Source: Clostridia bacterium (GTDB taxonomy: Bacteria; Bacillota_A; Clostridia; Oscillospirales; CAG-272). From it: a stretch of DNA of 43,331 nt. Position numbers and translations under genes: made by a program. Under the pieces are notes generated by a model, which saw only the letters and a program-made list of their open reading frames with translations, was not told the origin of the DNA and did not search any database. The stretch spans positions 1 through 43,331 of the forward strand of contig JAGBRZ010000038.1 in the NCBI GenBank assembly GCA_017632155.1, in the 5' to 3' direction. Below are positions 1 through 9,156 of the stretch, in pieces. Position 1 is the stretch's first letter, and every line of letters starts with the position of its first letter.

Positions 1-173
1 CCACCCCCGAAAATGATCTCGAACGCCTCGGCATCGTCGATCTCGTCTGGCTCACCCGTGGACGGAGGAGGGAGATTGTCTTCCCACTCCTTACGGAGAA
101 CGGCGTATTCTTCTGCACTGATTTCTACGCCGTCATGGTAATATTTGTTGTTTGTTATGTCATGTTGCAACAT
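1..173 (-). CDS. small tail-region protein, C-terminus cut by window edge
   Basis: An ATG at 173 opens a frame that runs off the left edge (57 codons seen, last complete codon at position 3). GAGGTG lies 8 nt upstream of the ATG. The protein starts MLQHDITNNKYYHDG and is acidic, with prolines near residues 35-40. Small proteins like this commonly follow tail-fibre genes in Firmicutes phages (XkdX-like neighbourhood), but no family is recognised. It is the last gene of the tail operon visible here and probably leads toward the lysis genes. Confidence 0.6.
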   Translation of the reverse strand, partial: MLQHDITNNKYYHDGVEISAEEYAVLRKEWEDNLPPPSTGEPDEIDDAEAFEIIFGG

Positions 174-185
174 TTGAGCACCTCA

Positions 186-677
186 TTACGTCCACTTCGC
201 GGCATAGTAGGCATATTCACATGACGATGAAACAGGACGGCTCGTCTGCGTGGCAACGCTTACTTTCCCGTCTGCATAGGTGAATTTTCTCGATGACAAA
301 TCTCCAGAATAAGTGCTTATCGTAGTTGTGTTTGCGTTGTTTTGGTATAATTCATGACCTCTGTATGAGCCAAATACCCCTCCAATGAATCCTGCAAATA
401 CTCTGTCACTTAAACTTGTTATGTTGATACGAGCGATGTATACTGCGTCTGGCTCAAATGGGCATGAAAAAACCGCATACTGTGAACCATCTCCAGTAAA
501 CGTGCCTGTTGCTGTTTTCGCAGATGCTCCCCCGCTGGGAATGTCCGCGATCTCGCTCAAAAAGCCAGCCGGGAACGCGATAGGCCCCGTGCCGCCGCTT
601 TTAGCAAGGATAGCATCGGCTATGTCTCCCAGATCAGAGTCAAGCTGGGCGCTGTCTACGAGTTTATCAACTGCCAT
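186..677 (-). CDS. tail fibre-associated protein
   Basis: 163 aa with AGGAGGTAACT just before the ATG. It overlaps the end of the large fibre gene by 11 nt, so the two are translationally coupled. Residues 1-45 form a helical segment (DKLVDSAQLDSDLGDIADAI) with a following proline-rich turn, a pattern seen at the start of many phage tail accessory proteins. The rest is rich in Ser, Thr, Gly and aromatic residues, consistent with a beta-sandwich. Its role at the tail tip is inferred from position; it could be a fibre cap, a second receptor-binding protein or a fibre chaperone. Confidence 0.6.
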   Translation of the reverse strand: MAVDKLVDSAQLDSDLGDIADAILAKSGGTGPIAFPAGFLSEIADIPSGGASAKTATGTFTGDGSQYAVFSCPFEPDAVYIARINITSLSDRVFAGFIGGVFGSYRGHELYQNNANTTTISTYSGDLSSRKFTYADGKVSVATQTSRPVSSSCEYAYYAAKWT

Positions 678-3339
678 AGTTACCTCCTGCCCACACGCTC
701 ATTGTTACGGGCGTCACCACGCCGTCATTCCCGACCACCATGAATTTTCCGGCGTTGGCTACTCCCTGATCGGATGCAATAGCTCCGACCTCGCTCGCCG
801 TGTAAGTCGGCTTGCTCTGCGCTTTGGCCCAGCTTGGCACGGTCGGGTCTGTCTCCGTGTAACTCTGAAGCGCGGTGTCCGCTTTGCCGAGGCTTGTCTG
901 GACGGCGCTCGCGAGATCAGTTGCCGGGATGCCGCCGCTCGGCAGCTCATAGGCCCCCACATCGCTCGCGTCCAGCACGACTGTTCCAGTCTGCCCATTG
1001 ACGGAATCGACAGCGCCGCCGCTTCCTCCACCGCCGCCAATGGCTGTGCCGGTACGGGTATAGCAGCCAGTCCAAATAATCCGCGTCTGCCCGGAAGTGT
1101 CGGTGTACGTCACAACAGGTTCACGCGAGAAAACGCAGCCAGTGAAATAGTGCTTCCTTGACGTGGTCGCGTCCGTAGTCTCCACTATGATTGCAAGCCC
1201 GACCTCGTCGCCGCTCAAATTCTTCATCGGGCCGATGTTGCAGCCGTTGAACGACACGCCACGCGAGTCTTTGAGATAGATCGCACTATAAAAGAACTGG
1301 CAACCAGAGAAGACGAAACCGTACATACCACCCTCGATATGGACGGCGTTGCCCTTGCCGAGCGTCGTATCGTCGCGGTCGCAGTGGTTGAACACGCAGC
1401 CGATAGCCGAGCCATGCGTATTGTTGGTTATGGCTCGGTCGCTGTTGTCCACCATCTTGACGATGAAACCGACCTTGTTGTTGGAGAAACCGCAGTTGAC
1501 GAAGACGTTGTTGCCGCCGTTGTTGACGCAGCCGTACTTACAGCCGTAAGCAATGACGTTAGTAAAACGGTGATACTCGGAATAGTACGCGATGTTGATA
1601 CCGGCGTTGCAGCCCTCGATCTGGACGTCGCTCACGTTCAGACCATGCTCGACAGCGGGGCCGGTATCGTCACAGGTGATCGCGCCGCCTGTGAAGCGCC
1701 TAAAGAAGCAATTGTTGATCGTACCGTACTTCGGCTGCGTGTTCTTATTGCCGGAGGAGCTATAGTCACCCCGCCAGAGGACACCGTGCCTGTCGTGGAT
1801 CGGGTCGTTGAGCACAACGTCGGCTTCCTGCCCAGCAAAGGCGAGATCGCGCACCGTGCAGTGGCTCCCCATCTTGACGCAGTAGCCTGCGTCGAGCGTG
1901 TCAAGGATCAACTGCGTCGAAGTGCCGCTGCCGCACAGCTCGGAGCCGTCCGGCATATCAATTCCGTCCGTGATATAAAAATCGCCAGAAGCGAGATGGC
2001 AGACGCCGTGTCTTTTGAGCAGCGCCTCGATCACGGTCGAGCGGTCGGTGTAGTCTCCGGTCGGCGCGAGCAGATCCTCTGGCTGCATCACCCTAACCGA
2101 GAAATAGCGGTTGCCGAATGCCGGGTTAATATCGGTGTCATTCGATCCGACGCGCAGACGCAGCACCCGTGCCGTGGTAGACGAAGACAGCACATAATAG
2201 TCGCCGTCGCTGACCTCTGGCCATGCCACCCATGTGGTCGGGTCATCCGTCTGCGACAAATGCAGACGATAGCCGAAACCGGAAGCCTTGCAGCTAACGT
2301 GGATCACGTCACCGGGCTGCACCGGGATCGGGTCGGAATAGATGACCTTTTTATTGCTCGGATTAAGCGAACCGTTGTTGATGTTGCCCTGATTCCACTT
2401 TAGCCCCTGTGCTTGTGCGAGGCCAAGTTCCTCCGACGTCTTATTCCCGGTGAGTGTGAGGCCGTTGATCTGAGGCTTGTTGGACAGTCCTGAGTAATCG
2501 TCCGTCCCCGTGCCGCCGCCACCGCTGGGCGTGATCCATTCCACGTCATAATTATCGTTGCTTGCCTTGGCGAGAATCTGGCCGGACGTGCCTCCGGCTG
2601 GGAGTGAATTGCCGTCGCCCGACTCATTAGCCCACTCAACGATGAAATCGCTATTCGTGGCCTTTTTCAGCACCTGACCGGCCCGACCGCCAGACGGAAG
2701 AACCCGCTCGTTGTTTGACGGAACAATGCCGCCGTCGCTGCCGACAACAAGATATTTCCCAGCGTTGCTCGTCCCCTGATCGGCGTCAAGCTTGGCGTCG
2801 TTCAGCGCTTTAACTGCACCGGCGGTAGCCGCAAGACCGTTATCGCTGCTGTCAAGGCCGGAATAGAGTTTTGTCGCGCCATAAAAATTGGTGCTGGCAT
2901 GACTTCTGCCGGTGATGACCCAATAATAGCCGTCATATACAAGATGCAACACAGCGCCCGCTGGCCACTCGCCGGGTTCGGCGTAGAATGTGGGCAAGGC
3001 AAGACTCTGCGTGTTAATATGATACGCGCCGAGATTGTTCACGTTCAGCATAGGCCAATCGGCCTGATTGGGATACTGAAACCGCACGACGATCTCAAGC
3101 CCCGCATACAACTCGGAGATGCCGTCGATTGTAACAATCTTCGTTCCCGTACTCTGATCAGTGCTGCACACGCCGTAATAGACGCCGCCGCTGCTGCCGG
3201 AAGGATCTGCCCATTCAGTGTCATAGTCACTGCCCGAAACCTTGGTCAGCACTTGCCCTTCCGTACCGCCGCTCGGCATACCCTTGCCTACAACGTCATA
3301 TTCCAGTGCATCTATCTGCACCTTCCTGATTTCAGCCAT
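667..3339 (-). CDS. large tail fibre / receptor-binding protein with beta-helix-like core
   Basis: 890 aa; the largest protein here after the tape measure. The first ~280 residues carry a repeated module of the form PSGGxxGQVLxKxSxxDYDxEW (near residues 22, 215 and 247), typical of phage fibre shafts. A second module (DQGxxNAGKxxVVGxDG) occurs near 188 and again near 865. Residues ~430-770 are rich in short N/G/C turns (NNCFF, NVFVNCGF, GCVFNHCD) with the look of a right-handed parallel beta-helix, as in pectate-lyase-like fibres. A Gly-rich hinge (IGGGGGSGG) precedes the C-terminal part. GAGGTGA lies upstream of the ATG, which overlaps the preceding stop. The likely role is host-surface recognition, possibly with polysaccharide depolymerase activity; no catalytic residues can be assigned by eye. 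Confidence 0.8.
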   Translation of the reverse strand: MAEIRKVQIDALEYDVVGKGMPSGGTEGQVLTKVSGSDYDTEWADPSGSSGGVYYGVCSTDQSTGTKIVTIDGISELYAGLEIVVRFQYPNQADWPMLNVNNLGAYHINTQSLALPTFYAEPGEWPAGAVLHLVYDGYYWVITGRSHASTNFYGATKLYSGLDSSDNGLAATAGAVKALNDAKLDADQGTSNAGKYLVVGSDGGIVPSNNERVLPSGGRAGQVLKKATNSDFIVEWANESGDGNSLPAGGTSGQILAKASNDNYDVEWITPSGGGGTGTDDYSGLSNKPQINGLTLTGNKTSEELGLAQAQGLKWNQGNINNGSLNPSNKKVIYSDPIPVQPGDVIHVSCKASGFGYRLHLSQTDDPTTWVAWPEVSDGDYYVLSSSTTARVLRLRVGSNDTDINPAFGNRYFSVRVMQPEDLLAPTGDYTDRSTVIEALLKRHGVCHLASGDFYITDGIDMPDGSELCGSGTSTQLILDTLDAGYCVKMGSHCTVRDLAFAGQEADVVLNDPIHDRHGVLWRGDYSSSGNKNTQPKYGTINNCFFRRFTGGAITCDDTGPAVEHGLNVSDVQIEGCNAGINIAYYSEYHRFTNVIAYGCKYGCVNNGGNNVFVNCGFSNNKVGFIVKMVDNSDRAITNNTHGSAIGCVFNHCDRDDTTLGKGNAVHIEGGMYGFVFSGCQFFYSAIYLKDSRGVSFNGCNIGPMKNLSGDEVGLAIIVETTDATTSRKHYFTGCVFSREPVVTYTDTSGQTRIIWTGCYTRTGTAIGGGGGSGGAVDSVNGQTGTVVLDASDVGAYELPSGGIPATDLASAVQTSLGKADTALQSYTETDPTVPSWAKAQSKPTYTASEVGAIASDQGVANAGKFMVVGNDGVVTPVTMSVWAGGNYGS

Positions 3340-3553
3340 CGTCGTTCACCTCGCCGATAATCATGTCGATTCCCATCATGCAGCCGAGAAGCTTGTCTAT
3401 GTTTACTCGGCCCTTAACGGAAACCGTTTCCAGTGCGTCTCTCGCTGCCTCAAGATTTTGAATAGCCGCCTCAAAGTACGGGGCGACGTCATCTCCGTCA
3501 AGGATTTCTGTCCGCTCAAACGCACGTTTGATTCTTGCAAGAGTTATATCCAT
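3332..3553 (-). CDS. small tail-module protein
   Basis: 73 aa, mostly helical, starting MDITLARIKRAFERTE. AAGGAG lies 8-9 nt upstream of the ATG and the stop overlaps the start of the fibre gene by 8 nt. No family is recognised. Its position between the tail-tip protein and the fibre suggests a fibre-attachment or chaperone role, which is inference only. Confidence 0.65.
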   Translation of the reverse strand: MDITLARIKRAFERTEILDGDDVAPYFEAAIQNLEAARDALETVSVKGRVNIDKLLGCMMGIDMIIGEVNDDG

Positions 3554-3568
3554 CCAAACTGCTCCTTA

Positions 3569-4783
3569 TCAGAACGTAATCACAGCGACATAATTGCCGT
3601 CCCCGTCTTTAATAATCGTGCTGGAAAGCGGGTTGCCTTTCCATGTAATATTCGTCGCATCCAAATTGGACGTTGCTAAATAATTTGTGGCATAAATATT
3701 TCTGGCGCGGATACTGCCGTTATATCCATTGACTGACGTTGCCGCATTAAAGTTGATCCCGCCTCCGATGCCGCCAAGGGCCGTTAATGAAAGCGGAGAG
3801 CCGCTGCCCGTTCCGATTGAGCCTCCCGTAATGCCGCCGCCGCTAAACGTGTTCTTTGTCGCGACATCGTATTCAATATTCCGCGCTTGCACCTTGCCGT
3901 TGAACGTACCGTTCTGTGCGTACAGATTGCCGGAGGAATCTACCCGGAAAGCATTTCCAAGTCGAATCCCGTTCGTCCCGATATATACTCCGCTAACATC
4001 CTCGTCACCTTCAGAAACAGTAAAGTGGTCGATGTTGTTGTAGATCGCGGAGCTTGAAATGGTGAAGCCGCTTTGCTCGTCCTGACCCAGCGTCCCCGAT
4101 GTGATGTTGACTCTGCCGCTGATCTGCACACCCTTGTTGTCGGCGCGGAACACCTCTCTGCCGCCCGACATAAGAGAAAAGCGATCCGCAAGCAATGACC
4201 AGCCGAAGGAATCGTTGTCCCCACCCGTCTGCGAAACCTTCGCCGCAATCTCTGTAGCCTGTATCTCCAGCCGCGACTCAAGCTGCTGGCCCATCGCCGT
4301 CCGCTCCGCAACTTCAGCTTCAATGCTGTTGTTCGTCAGGATGAGCGAAGCCCTTACGTCATAAATCTCTCGCTTGAACTTCCGCTCCTGCGGCGTTTCA
4401 TATTTATACTCATGGTCGATCTCTTCGTCGTGCGGCGCGGAGATATCCGCTTTCATCAGCCGGTCAAACTTTCTCGACCGCGAATACATCCCGAAGTACA
4501 CATTCTTGACCGATATGCCGTCTCCAACCTCAATCGCAGGATCGAGCAGAGCGCCCTCGGCCTGTGCCGGTTGATACTGGAAACCTCTCAGCTTCCTCAA
4601 CTGTGCCTCGGCCTGTTCCCGCGTCCCAAACGGATCTGTGTACTCCAGCGTCCTCCCAGTGTCATCACCGACCACGATCTCAGTCTCGTCATCAATGTGG
4701 ATGATGATCTTGCTGTAGTCCTCAAACTGCGGCGAAACGTCTAAGGAGGACACCTTCCGCAGTAAGTTTGTTTTCTCTGCCAT
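3569..4783 (-). CDS. tail tip protein (C-terminal hub part / host-specificity-like)
   Basis: 404 aa from the ATG at 4783. An upstream in-frame ATG at 4789 is rejected because it abuts the Shine-Dalgarno AGGAGG, whereas 4783 has 6 nt spacing. Residues 1-100 look like the second half of a tail-hub fold (a paired strand region followed by VGDGISVKNVYFGMYSRSRK). A helical segment, residues ~125-185 (ERTAMGQQLESRLEIQ), resembles the coiled coil of J-like or Tal-like tail-tip proteins. The C-terminal half is Gly/Ser/Asn-rich with repeated strands, as in adhesin domains. Only 11 nt separate it from the preceding hub gene; the two together may equal one larger protein in relatives. Confidence 0.7.
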   Translation of the reverse strand: MAEKTNLLRKVSSLDVSPQFEDYSKIIIHIDDETEIVVGDDTGRTLEYTDPFGTREQAEAQLRKLRGFQYQPAQAEGALLDPAIEVGDGISVKNVYFGMYSRSRKFDRLMKADISAPHDEEIDHEYKYETPQERKFKREIYDVRASLILTNNSIEAEVAERTAMGQQLESRLEIQATEIAAKVSQTGGDNDSFGWSLLADRFSLMSGGREVFRADNKGVQISGRVNITSGTLGQDEQSGFTISSSAIYNNIDHFTVSEGDEDVSGVYIGTNGIRLGNAFRVDSSGNLYAQNGTFNGKVQARNIEYDVATKNTFSGGGITGGSIGTGSGSPLSLTALGGIGGGINFNAATSVNGYNGSIRARNIYATNYLATSNLDATNITWKGNPLSSTIIKDGDGNYVAVITF

Positions 4784-4794
4784 ACGCATCCTCC

Positions 4795-5721
4795 TTAAAC
4801 AAGTATTCTGTCTTCGCCGAAGACAATGTAGTCGCCGTTAGAATCGATCAGTATGTTCGTCTCCTTCGGCAGATCGAGCAGCGACACCAGCCGCAGCAGC
4901 CCTATATCGGAGATAATAAAGTTGCCGATATACTTCGCCGCGATGATGCCCAGCGTCTCTCTCAATGAATATCCGGTCGGCAGCGGCAGCTTATAACCGC
5001 CCGTCATCAATTCGATAGTTCGCGGATCAACTTGCGTCCCGATCTGAGCCGCTATCTCCCGCACAATGTCCACATCGACCGCTGGCCACTCAAGGTTCGT
5101 CTTCGCGTAATCCGTCTCGGCAAACATCATGCCGTCATAGCCGTGAAGCGTGATGACCGGCAGTTCGCCGTCGTTGTTTGAGATCTCCCGCGTGTCAATG
5201 TAATACTTGCCCTGTTGCAGCCACTCTGAGTAAACGTCTCCGTACTTGCCCGTAAACTTCAGCGTCTCGTTCTGTACGACCGCATTGGACTCGGCAGACA
5301 GCCGCAGCGTCGTTCCGCTCATCTCCGCGTAGCCGTTGATGTTGAGCGTGTTCTGGTTGACCTTTGCAATCGTCCCCAGCGGGATATGTCCGACCGCCCT
5401 CACATAAGGAATCACGACCGCCATGCGCGGAATATCCCCGGAGGGACTGAGCATCTTGACCTCGATCTCCTGCGCGATGGCCTGTCCGATCTGCGGCGTG
5501 TCCGCAAACATCTCGATGTTCGTGGTCACGGAGAACAGGACTTCTTCTTGGAAACCGCTGTCCGGGCCGGTACGGGCCACGACAATCGAGTCGCCGCCAA
5601 ACAGAATCCGGTCGCCCGTCTCGTCGATCAGGTTGCCGCTGTCGCCGATGACCACACGGGTTTCAAACCAGTGCCGCTCCTGCGCTATGATCTGCTGGTA
5701 GAGCGCCGATGTCTCCTGCAT
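4795..5721 (-). CDS. tail hub / baseplate-like protein
   Basis: 308 aa. The start is supported by GAGAGGTGAGCGCCC-ATG. The N-terminus (ALYQQIIAQERHWFETRVVI) matches the pattern of Firmicutes phage tail proteins that begin with a helix and a W-x-x-x-V-x-I strand. The remaining sequence alternates beta-strands and contains LHGYDGMMFAE near residue 195, like the hub domain of gp27/gp44-type proteins. It follows the tape measure and the small distal-tail protein in standard siphophage order. It likely forms the ring at the tail tip to which the next gene product attaches. Confidence 0.7.
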   Translation of the reverse strand: MQETSALYQQIIAQERHWFETRVVIGDSGNLIDETGDRILFGGDSIVVARTGPDSGFQEEVLFSVTTNIEMFADTPQIGQAIAQEIEVKMLSPSGDIPRMAVVIPYVRAVGHIPLGTIAKVNQNTLNINGYAEMSGTTLRLSAESNAVVQNETLKFTGKYGDVYSEWLQQGKYYIDTREISNNDGELPVITLHGYDGMMFAETDYAKTNLEWPAVDVDIVREIAAQIGTQVDPRTIELMTGGYKLPLPTGYSLRETLGIIAAKYIGNFIISDIGLLRLVSLLDLPKETNILIDSNGDYIVFGEDRILV

Positions 5722-5727
5722 GGGCGC

Positions 5728-6090
5728 TCACCTCTCAATCAGCGGGAACGTGACCCCGCTCCACCATTCTGAGCCGTCGTTCTTGTTGATCTGATACACA
5801 GCCGGATTGTTGTTGGAATACATCGTCTTCTCGACCGGCCCATACATGGGATCGTCGTAGATTACCGTGACATACTCCGGCAGGATCGTGTTCAACACCA
5901 GCCGAAGCTCGCTTCCCTTCAGCATCCGACACGTTATGTCGAGTCGGATCTTCGTGTCCACGCGGCCTCGGTACATCAGCCCGTTCATGGCGCGTCCGGT
6001 GTTGGGCGCGTCAATATCGTTCCTCGACCATTTCAGCCCACCGTAGGCGATGTACGGGGTGAAATCGACTCCATCAATTAACAATGTCAT
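5728..6090 (-). CDS. tail protein directly after tape measure
   Basis: 120 aa, starting MTLLIDGVDFTPYI. GGCGGTGA lies before the ATG. The sequence is beta-rich, and its size and place (between tape measure and hub) match small distal-tail proteins in Firmicutes siphophages. A structural role at the tape-measure end is inferred from synteny; no catalytic motif is visible. Confidence 0.65.
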   Translation of the reverse strand: MTLLIDGVDFTPYIAYGGLKWSRNDIDAPNTGRAMNGLMYRGRVDTKIRLDITCRMLKGSELRLVLNTILPEYVTVIYDDPMYGPVEKTMYSNNNPAVYQINKNDGSEWWSGVTFPLIER

Positions 6091-6102
6091 CCCGTCACCG
6101 CC

Positions 6103-9100
6103 TTAGTAAGCACCCGCACGGGCCATCTGATTCTGATACTTCGTCGTAGATCTTGCGATCTCGCGACCGTCAAGATTGATAATGACCGCCTGACCGCCGC
6201 TACCGGAACCGCCCATAGCCGCCGTGACGGCCTCAAACACACCGGCGCTGACCGCAGCAACGATCTGATCGTTGTTTGCGACCGCCGTCCTGCCGCCTAT
6301 CGTGCCGACAAGCTCCGGCCCAGCCTCACGGGCAAGGAAAAGCTCACCGGGCTGGACATATCCTCCGCTGGCAAAGCCTTGAAGGTAAATACTGCCATCC
6401 TCAATTGATGCTGCGACACGGGCATCAATAGAACTGCTGCTGAAAAACGCTTTGACTCCAGCCCACCATTCGCGTATAGCGGCCATAATGTTATTTAATG
6501 CGTTTTGGATTGGAGGCCAAACCGTGTTATAAATTGAAGTTCCAAGCCCAACAGCACCATTCCTGATGCCGTTTACCAATCCCGAAATAACATTCACGCC
6601 ATATGGATTCATGCGAACATCAATACTGTCTATTCCGAAGAACGACTTTATCGCATTAACAAACGGTTGCCAGATATTATCATTAACCCAAGTACGGACA
6701 GCGGAAATCGCGGACTTGATACCCTCAAGGACGCCCTCCCAAACATACTCGCCATAAGGTTCCATTTCAGTTGAAGGAGACGCAATCCCAAACACCGACT
6801 TAAAGCCATTTACAAATGGAGTCCAAACATGGTCTTTGAGCCAAGTGCCTATTGTATCAAGCGCTTTTTTAACGCCGTTTTTGATGCCCTCCCAGATGTC
6901 TTTGCCAATTTCTTCAAGCGTGGTGTCCCCCGCTTTCCACTTCGTGAAAGCATCTTTGATTGGGGTTATGATATATGTGGACACCCAGCCAACGGCAGCA
7001 TCAATTGCCGACTTGATGCCATCAGAAAGTTTTGTAACCATCATACCGGCTATCGTTGCTATATCGGTTTCGTCTTCTGGAATGTCAAACAGTTTCATAA
7101 GCGACTTAAATGCATTCCCAGCCAAAGCCCCAAGCGCTGTGCTTATTTGAGCAAGAATTTCGTTGGCCAATTCGCCCCACTTTATGTTCCAAATAAACGT
7201 CACAAGACTGGAAACGGCTGACGCGATGAAATTATAAAGACTTGTAACCAGACTTGCTACGGGCAGCTCTTTAACAAACGTAATAAGCGCATCGCTCATG
7301 CCGGTTGCTGTTGACTTCCAATCGAGGCCAGTAACCAACGTGGTAAGAAGCGCCAAGGCTCCGTTGATAAATGTAGAGATTGCGGAAGCTAAGTCAGCCA
7401 CGCCCGTGCCGCCGTCTCCCAAATTATTGAAAAACGTATTCAGCCCGTTCGCCAACGCTTCGCCTATTTCTTTCCACTTAATAGCCCCTACAAACAGTTT
7501 CAGTGCATTTATGCCTTTTCTGATGAAGCTGGAAAGCGATGTCGCCAAGCCGAAAGCGTTTAATGCCTCAATACCCGCAATAAGATTGTCACTAAGCGTT
7601 GTTGCAACGTCTGTCCAACTATAACTACCAAGCCACGATGACGCTTCATCAAGCGCACCGCGCAAAAAATTACTGATTGACGTAGCGAGGCTCGTCCACG
7701 TTTGCGGGTTTGACAGAAAACCCATAACAAGGTCTACCATTGCGGTAAACTTTCTTACCACCAAAGCGCCCCAAACAGCAAAATTGATATTGTTCAAAGC
7801 GCTAGTGATGAACTCGGCAATCTTCGCGCCAAGATTAGTGAAGTTTACTTCTTTCAGCGTGTAATAAGCCGACTGGATAATCCCATCTACAAGAGTGCCA
7901 AACTTAGCACCAAGCGCAGCCCACGGAATGTTGTTGATCGCCTCATTGATCTTGCCGCCTATCAGCGTTCCAACCGTCATCCACTCTTGATTCATGACGG
8001 CAGATTTGAGATTATCAACAAAGCTCTGGATGGCCGAGTCAACGGTCGCGACTTCAAACATATCGTCCGCGCTCAGACCACCGCCGCCTCCACCGCCGCC
8101 GCCAGACTGATCGTCCAGACGGTTGATCTCGTCGAAGCCCATGAGCTGGTTCTTCCATTCCTTCGCAGCGCCGCCACCGGCTTTCATGTTATCAGCGAAG
8201 TCCGCGCTCACGTTCTTGGCTCGCAGAAATGTGCCGCCAGTAAACGCCGCGAACAACTGTGTGATGGCCGTCGCCAGCGCCGTAATCAAATTGATCAATG
8301 TGCTGATGATCGGGGCAATTGCCGTCAGCAGCGAGCCGAAAGCCGCGCCAAGCTGGTTCTTCATCGTCGTTGCACTGGACGTGAGGCCGTCCAAGGCTAC
8401 GGCAATACGCCCATCCACGGCGTCTCCCAGCCCCTTGCTGAACGCATACGCATTCTTCAAGCCTTCGTCAAACGCCTGTGACACCGCCTTAATGGCCGCA
8501 CGGATAAGTCTATAGAACGCGATTCGTCCCAATGACTTAAAGATCGTTGACACGCCCTCAAGATTCTTTTTGACTTTCCCCAAGGTCGCGTCATTAATTC
8601 GCATAACGATTTTCTGGCCGAGAGATCTCAGGTGCATTGCAGCCGCCGACGCCAGTTCACGGACTCTCTGCAACGGCGACGTATCAATATTAAGCTTAAA
8701 TCGTTCTCTGCTTTGTTCTGTCGGCTCACTCGTTCCCCTCCCCGTATTGCGAAGAGTAGATGAAAGCCCACGCAGATCTGTGTTCTGAAGTCGCTGAAGG
8801 GAGCGTGTCAGCCGATCCAGATTCTCAAGAGCCTGTGGCGAAATTGTTTCAGCCGCCACGCCAATATTTCGTATCCCGTCCCCAATAGACTTGGGAATCC
8901 TGATACTCCCTATATTTGACAACCGTTCAAGCGCCCTTGACATCTTTGACAGAGCGCTAATTGACCCGCCCATGTCTCTGGTGGCTTGGCCAAGTTCTCT
9001 AAGGCCCTTCGTTACACTCCCAAACCGTTGCCCACTCAAAGAGTTTTTCAGCTTCGACATGGAGGTAACCAGCTTATCAATAGCGGCTGATGCTTTTTCA

Positions 9101-9144
9101 GACGATGCGCTTATCTCGATTTGTAAGGTATCAACAGTTGCCAT
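6103..9144 (-). CDS. tail tape measure protein
   Basis: 1013 aa with AAGGAGGTGCGTTT-ATG. Residues ~1-125 form coiled coil (heptads such as SAAIDKLVTSMSKLKNSL). Residues ~255-300 are hydrophobic (AFGSLLTAIAPIISTLINLI), likely a membrane-active segment. A nine-glycine run near residue 350 separates an N-terminal core from long repeated amphipathic helices with conserved Trp (IWEGIKNGVKKALD, YVWEGVLEGIKSAIS, YGVNVISGLVNGIRNG). The C-terminus has FASGGYVQPGELFLAREAGPE, a hallmark of phage tape measures. The protein sets tail length and is ejected during infection. It lies directly after the frameshifted chaperone pair, as expected. Confidence 0.95.
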   Translation of the reverse strand: MATVDTLQIEISASSEKASAAIDKLVTSMSKLKNSLSGQRFGSVTKGLRELGQATRDMGGSISALSKMSRALERLSNIGSIRIPKSIGDGIRNIGVAAETISPQALENLDRLTRSLQRLQNTDLRGLSSTLRNTGRGTSEPTEQSRERFKLNIDTSPLQRVRELASAAAMHLRSLGQKIVMRINDATLGKVKKNLEGVSTIFKSLGRIAFYRLIRAAIKAVSQAFDEGLKNAYAFSKGLGDAVDGRIAVALDGLTSSATTMKNQLGAAFGSLLTAIAPIISTLINLITALATAITQLFAAFTGGTFLRAKNVSADFADNMKAGGGAAKEWKNQLMGFDEINRLDDQSGGGGGGGGGLSADDMFEVATVDSAIQSFVDNLKSAVMNQEWMTVGTLIGGKINEAINNIPWAALGAKFGTLVDGIIQSAYYTLKEVNFTNLGAKIAEFITSALNNINFAVWGALVVRKFTAMVDLVMGFLSNPQTWTSLATSISNFLRGALDEASSWLGSYSWTDVATTLSDNLIAGIEALNAFGLATSLSSFIRKGINALKLFVGAIKWKEIGEALANGLNTFFNNLGDGGTGVADLASAISTFINGALALLTTLVTGLDWKSTATGMSDALITFVKELPVASLVTSLYNFIASAVSSLVTFIWNIKWGELANEILAQISTALGALAGNAFKSLMKLFDIPEDETDIATIAGMMVTKLSDGIKSAIDAAVGWVSTYIITPIKDAFTKWKAGDTTLEEIGKDIWEGIKNGVKKALDTIGTWLKDHVWTPFVNGFKSVFGIASPSTEMEPYGEYVWEGVLEGIKSAISAVRTWVNDNIWQPFVNAIKSFFGIDSIDVRMNPYGVNVISGLVNGIRNGAVGLGTSIYNTVWPPIQNALNNIMAAIREWWAGVKAFFSSSSIDARVAASIEDGSIYLQGFASGGYVQPGELFLAREAGPELVGTIGGRTAVANNDQIVAAVSAGVFEAVTAAMGGSGSGGQAVIINLDGREIARSTTKYQNQMARAGAY

Positions 9145-9156
9145 AAACGCACCTCC

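Noticed and set aside
385..2403. Long plus-strand frames opposite the fibre gene
   Set aside because: No ribosome-binding sites and no domain patterns; shadows of the minus-strand fibre codons.
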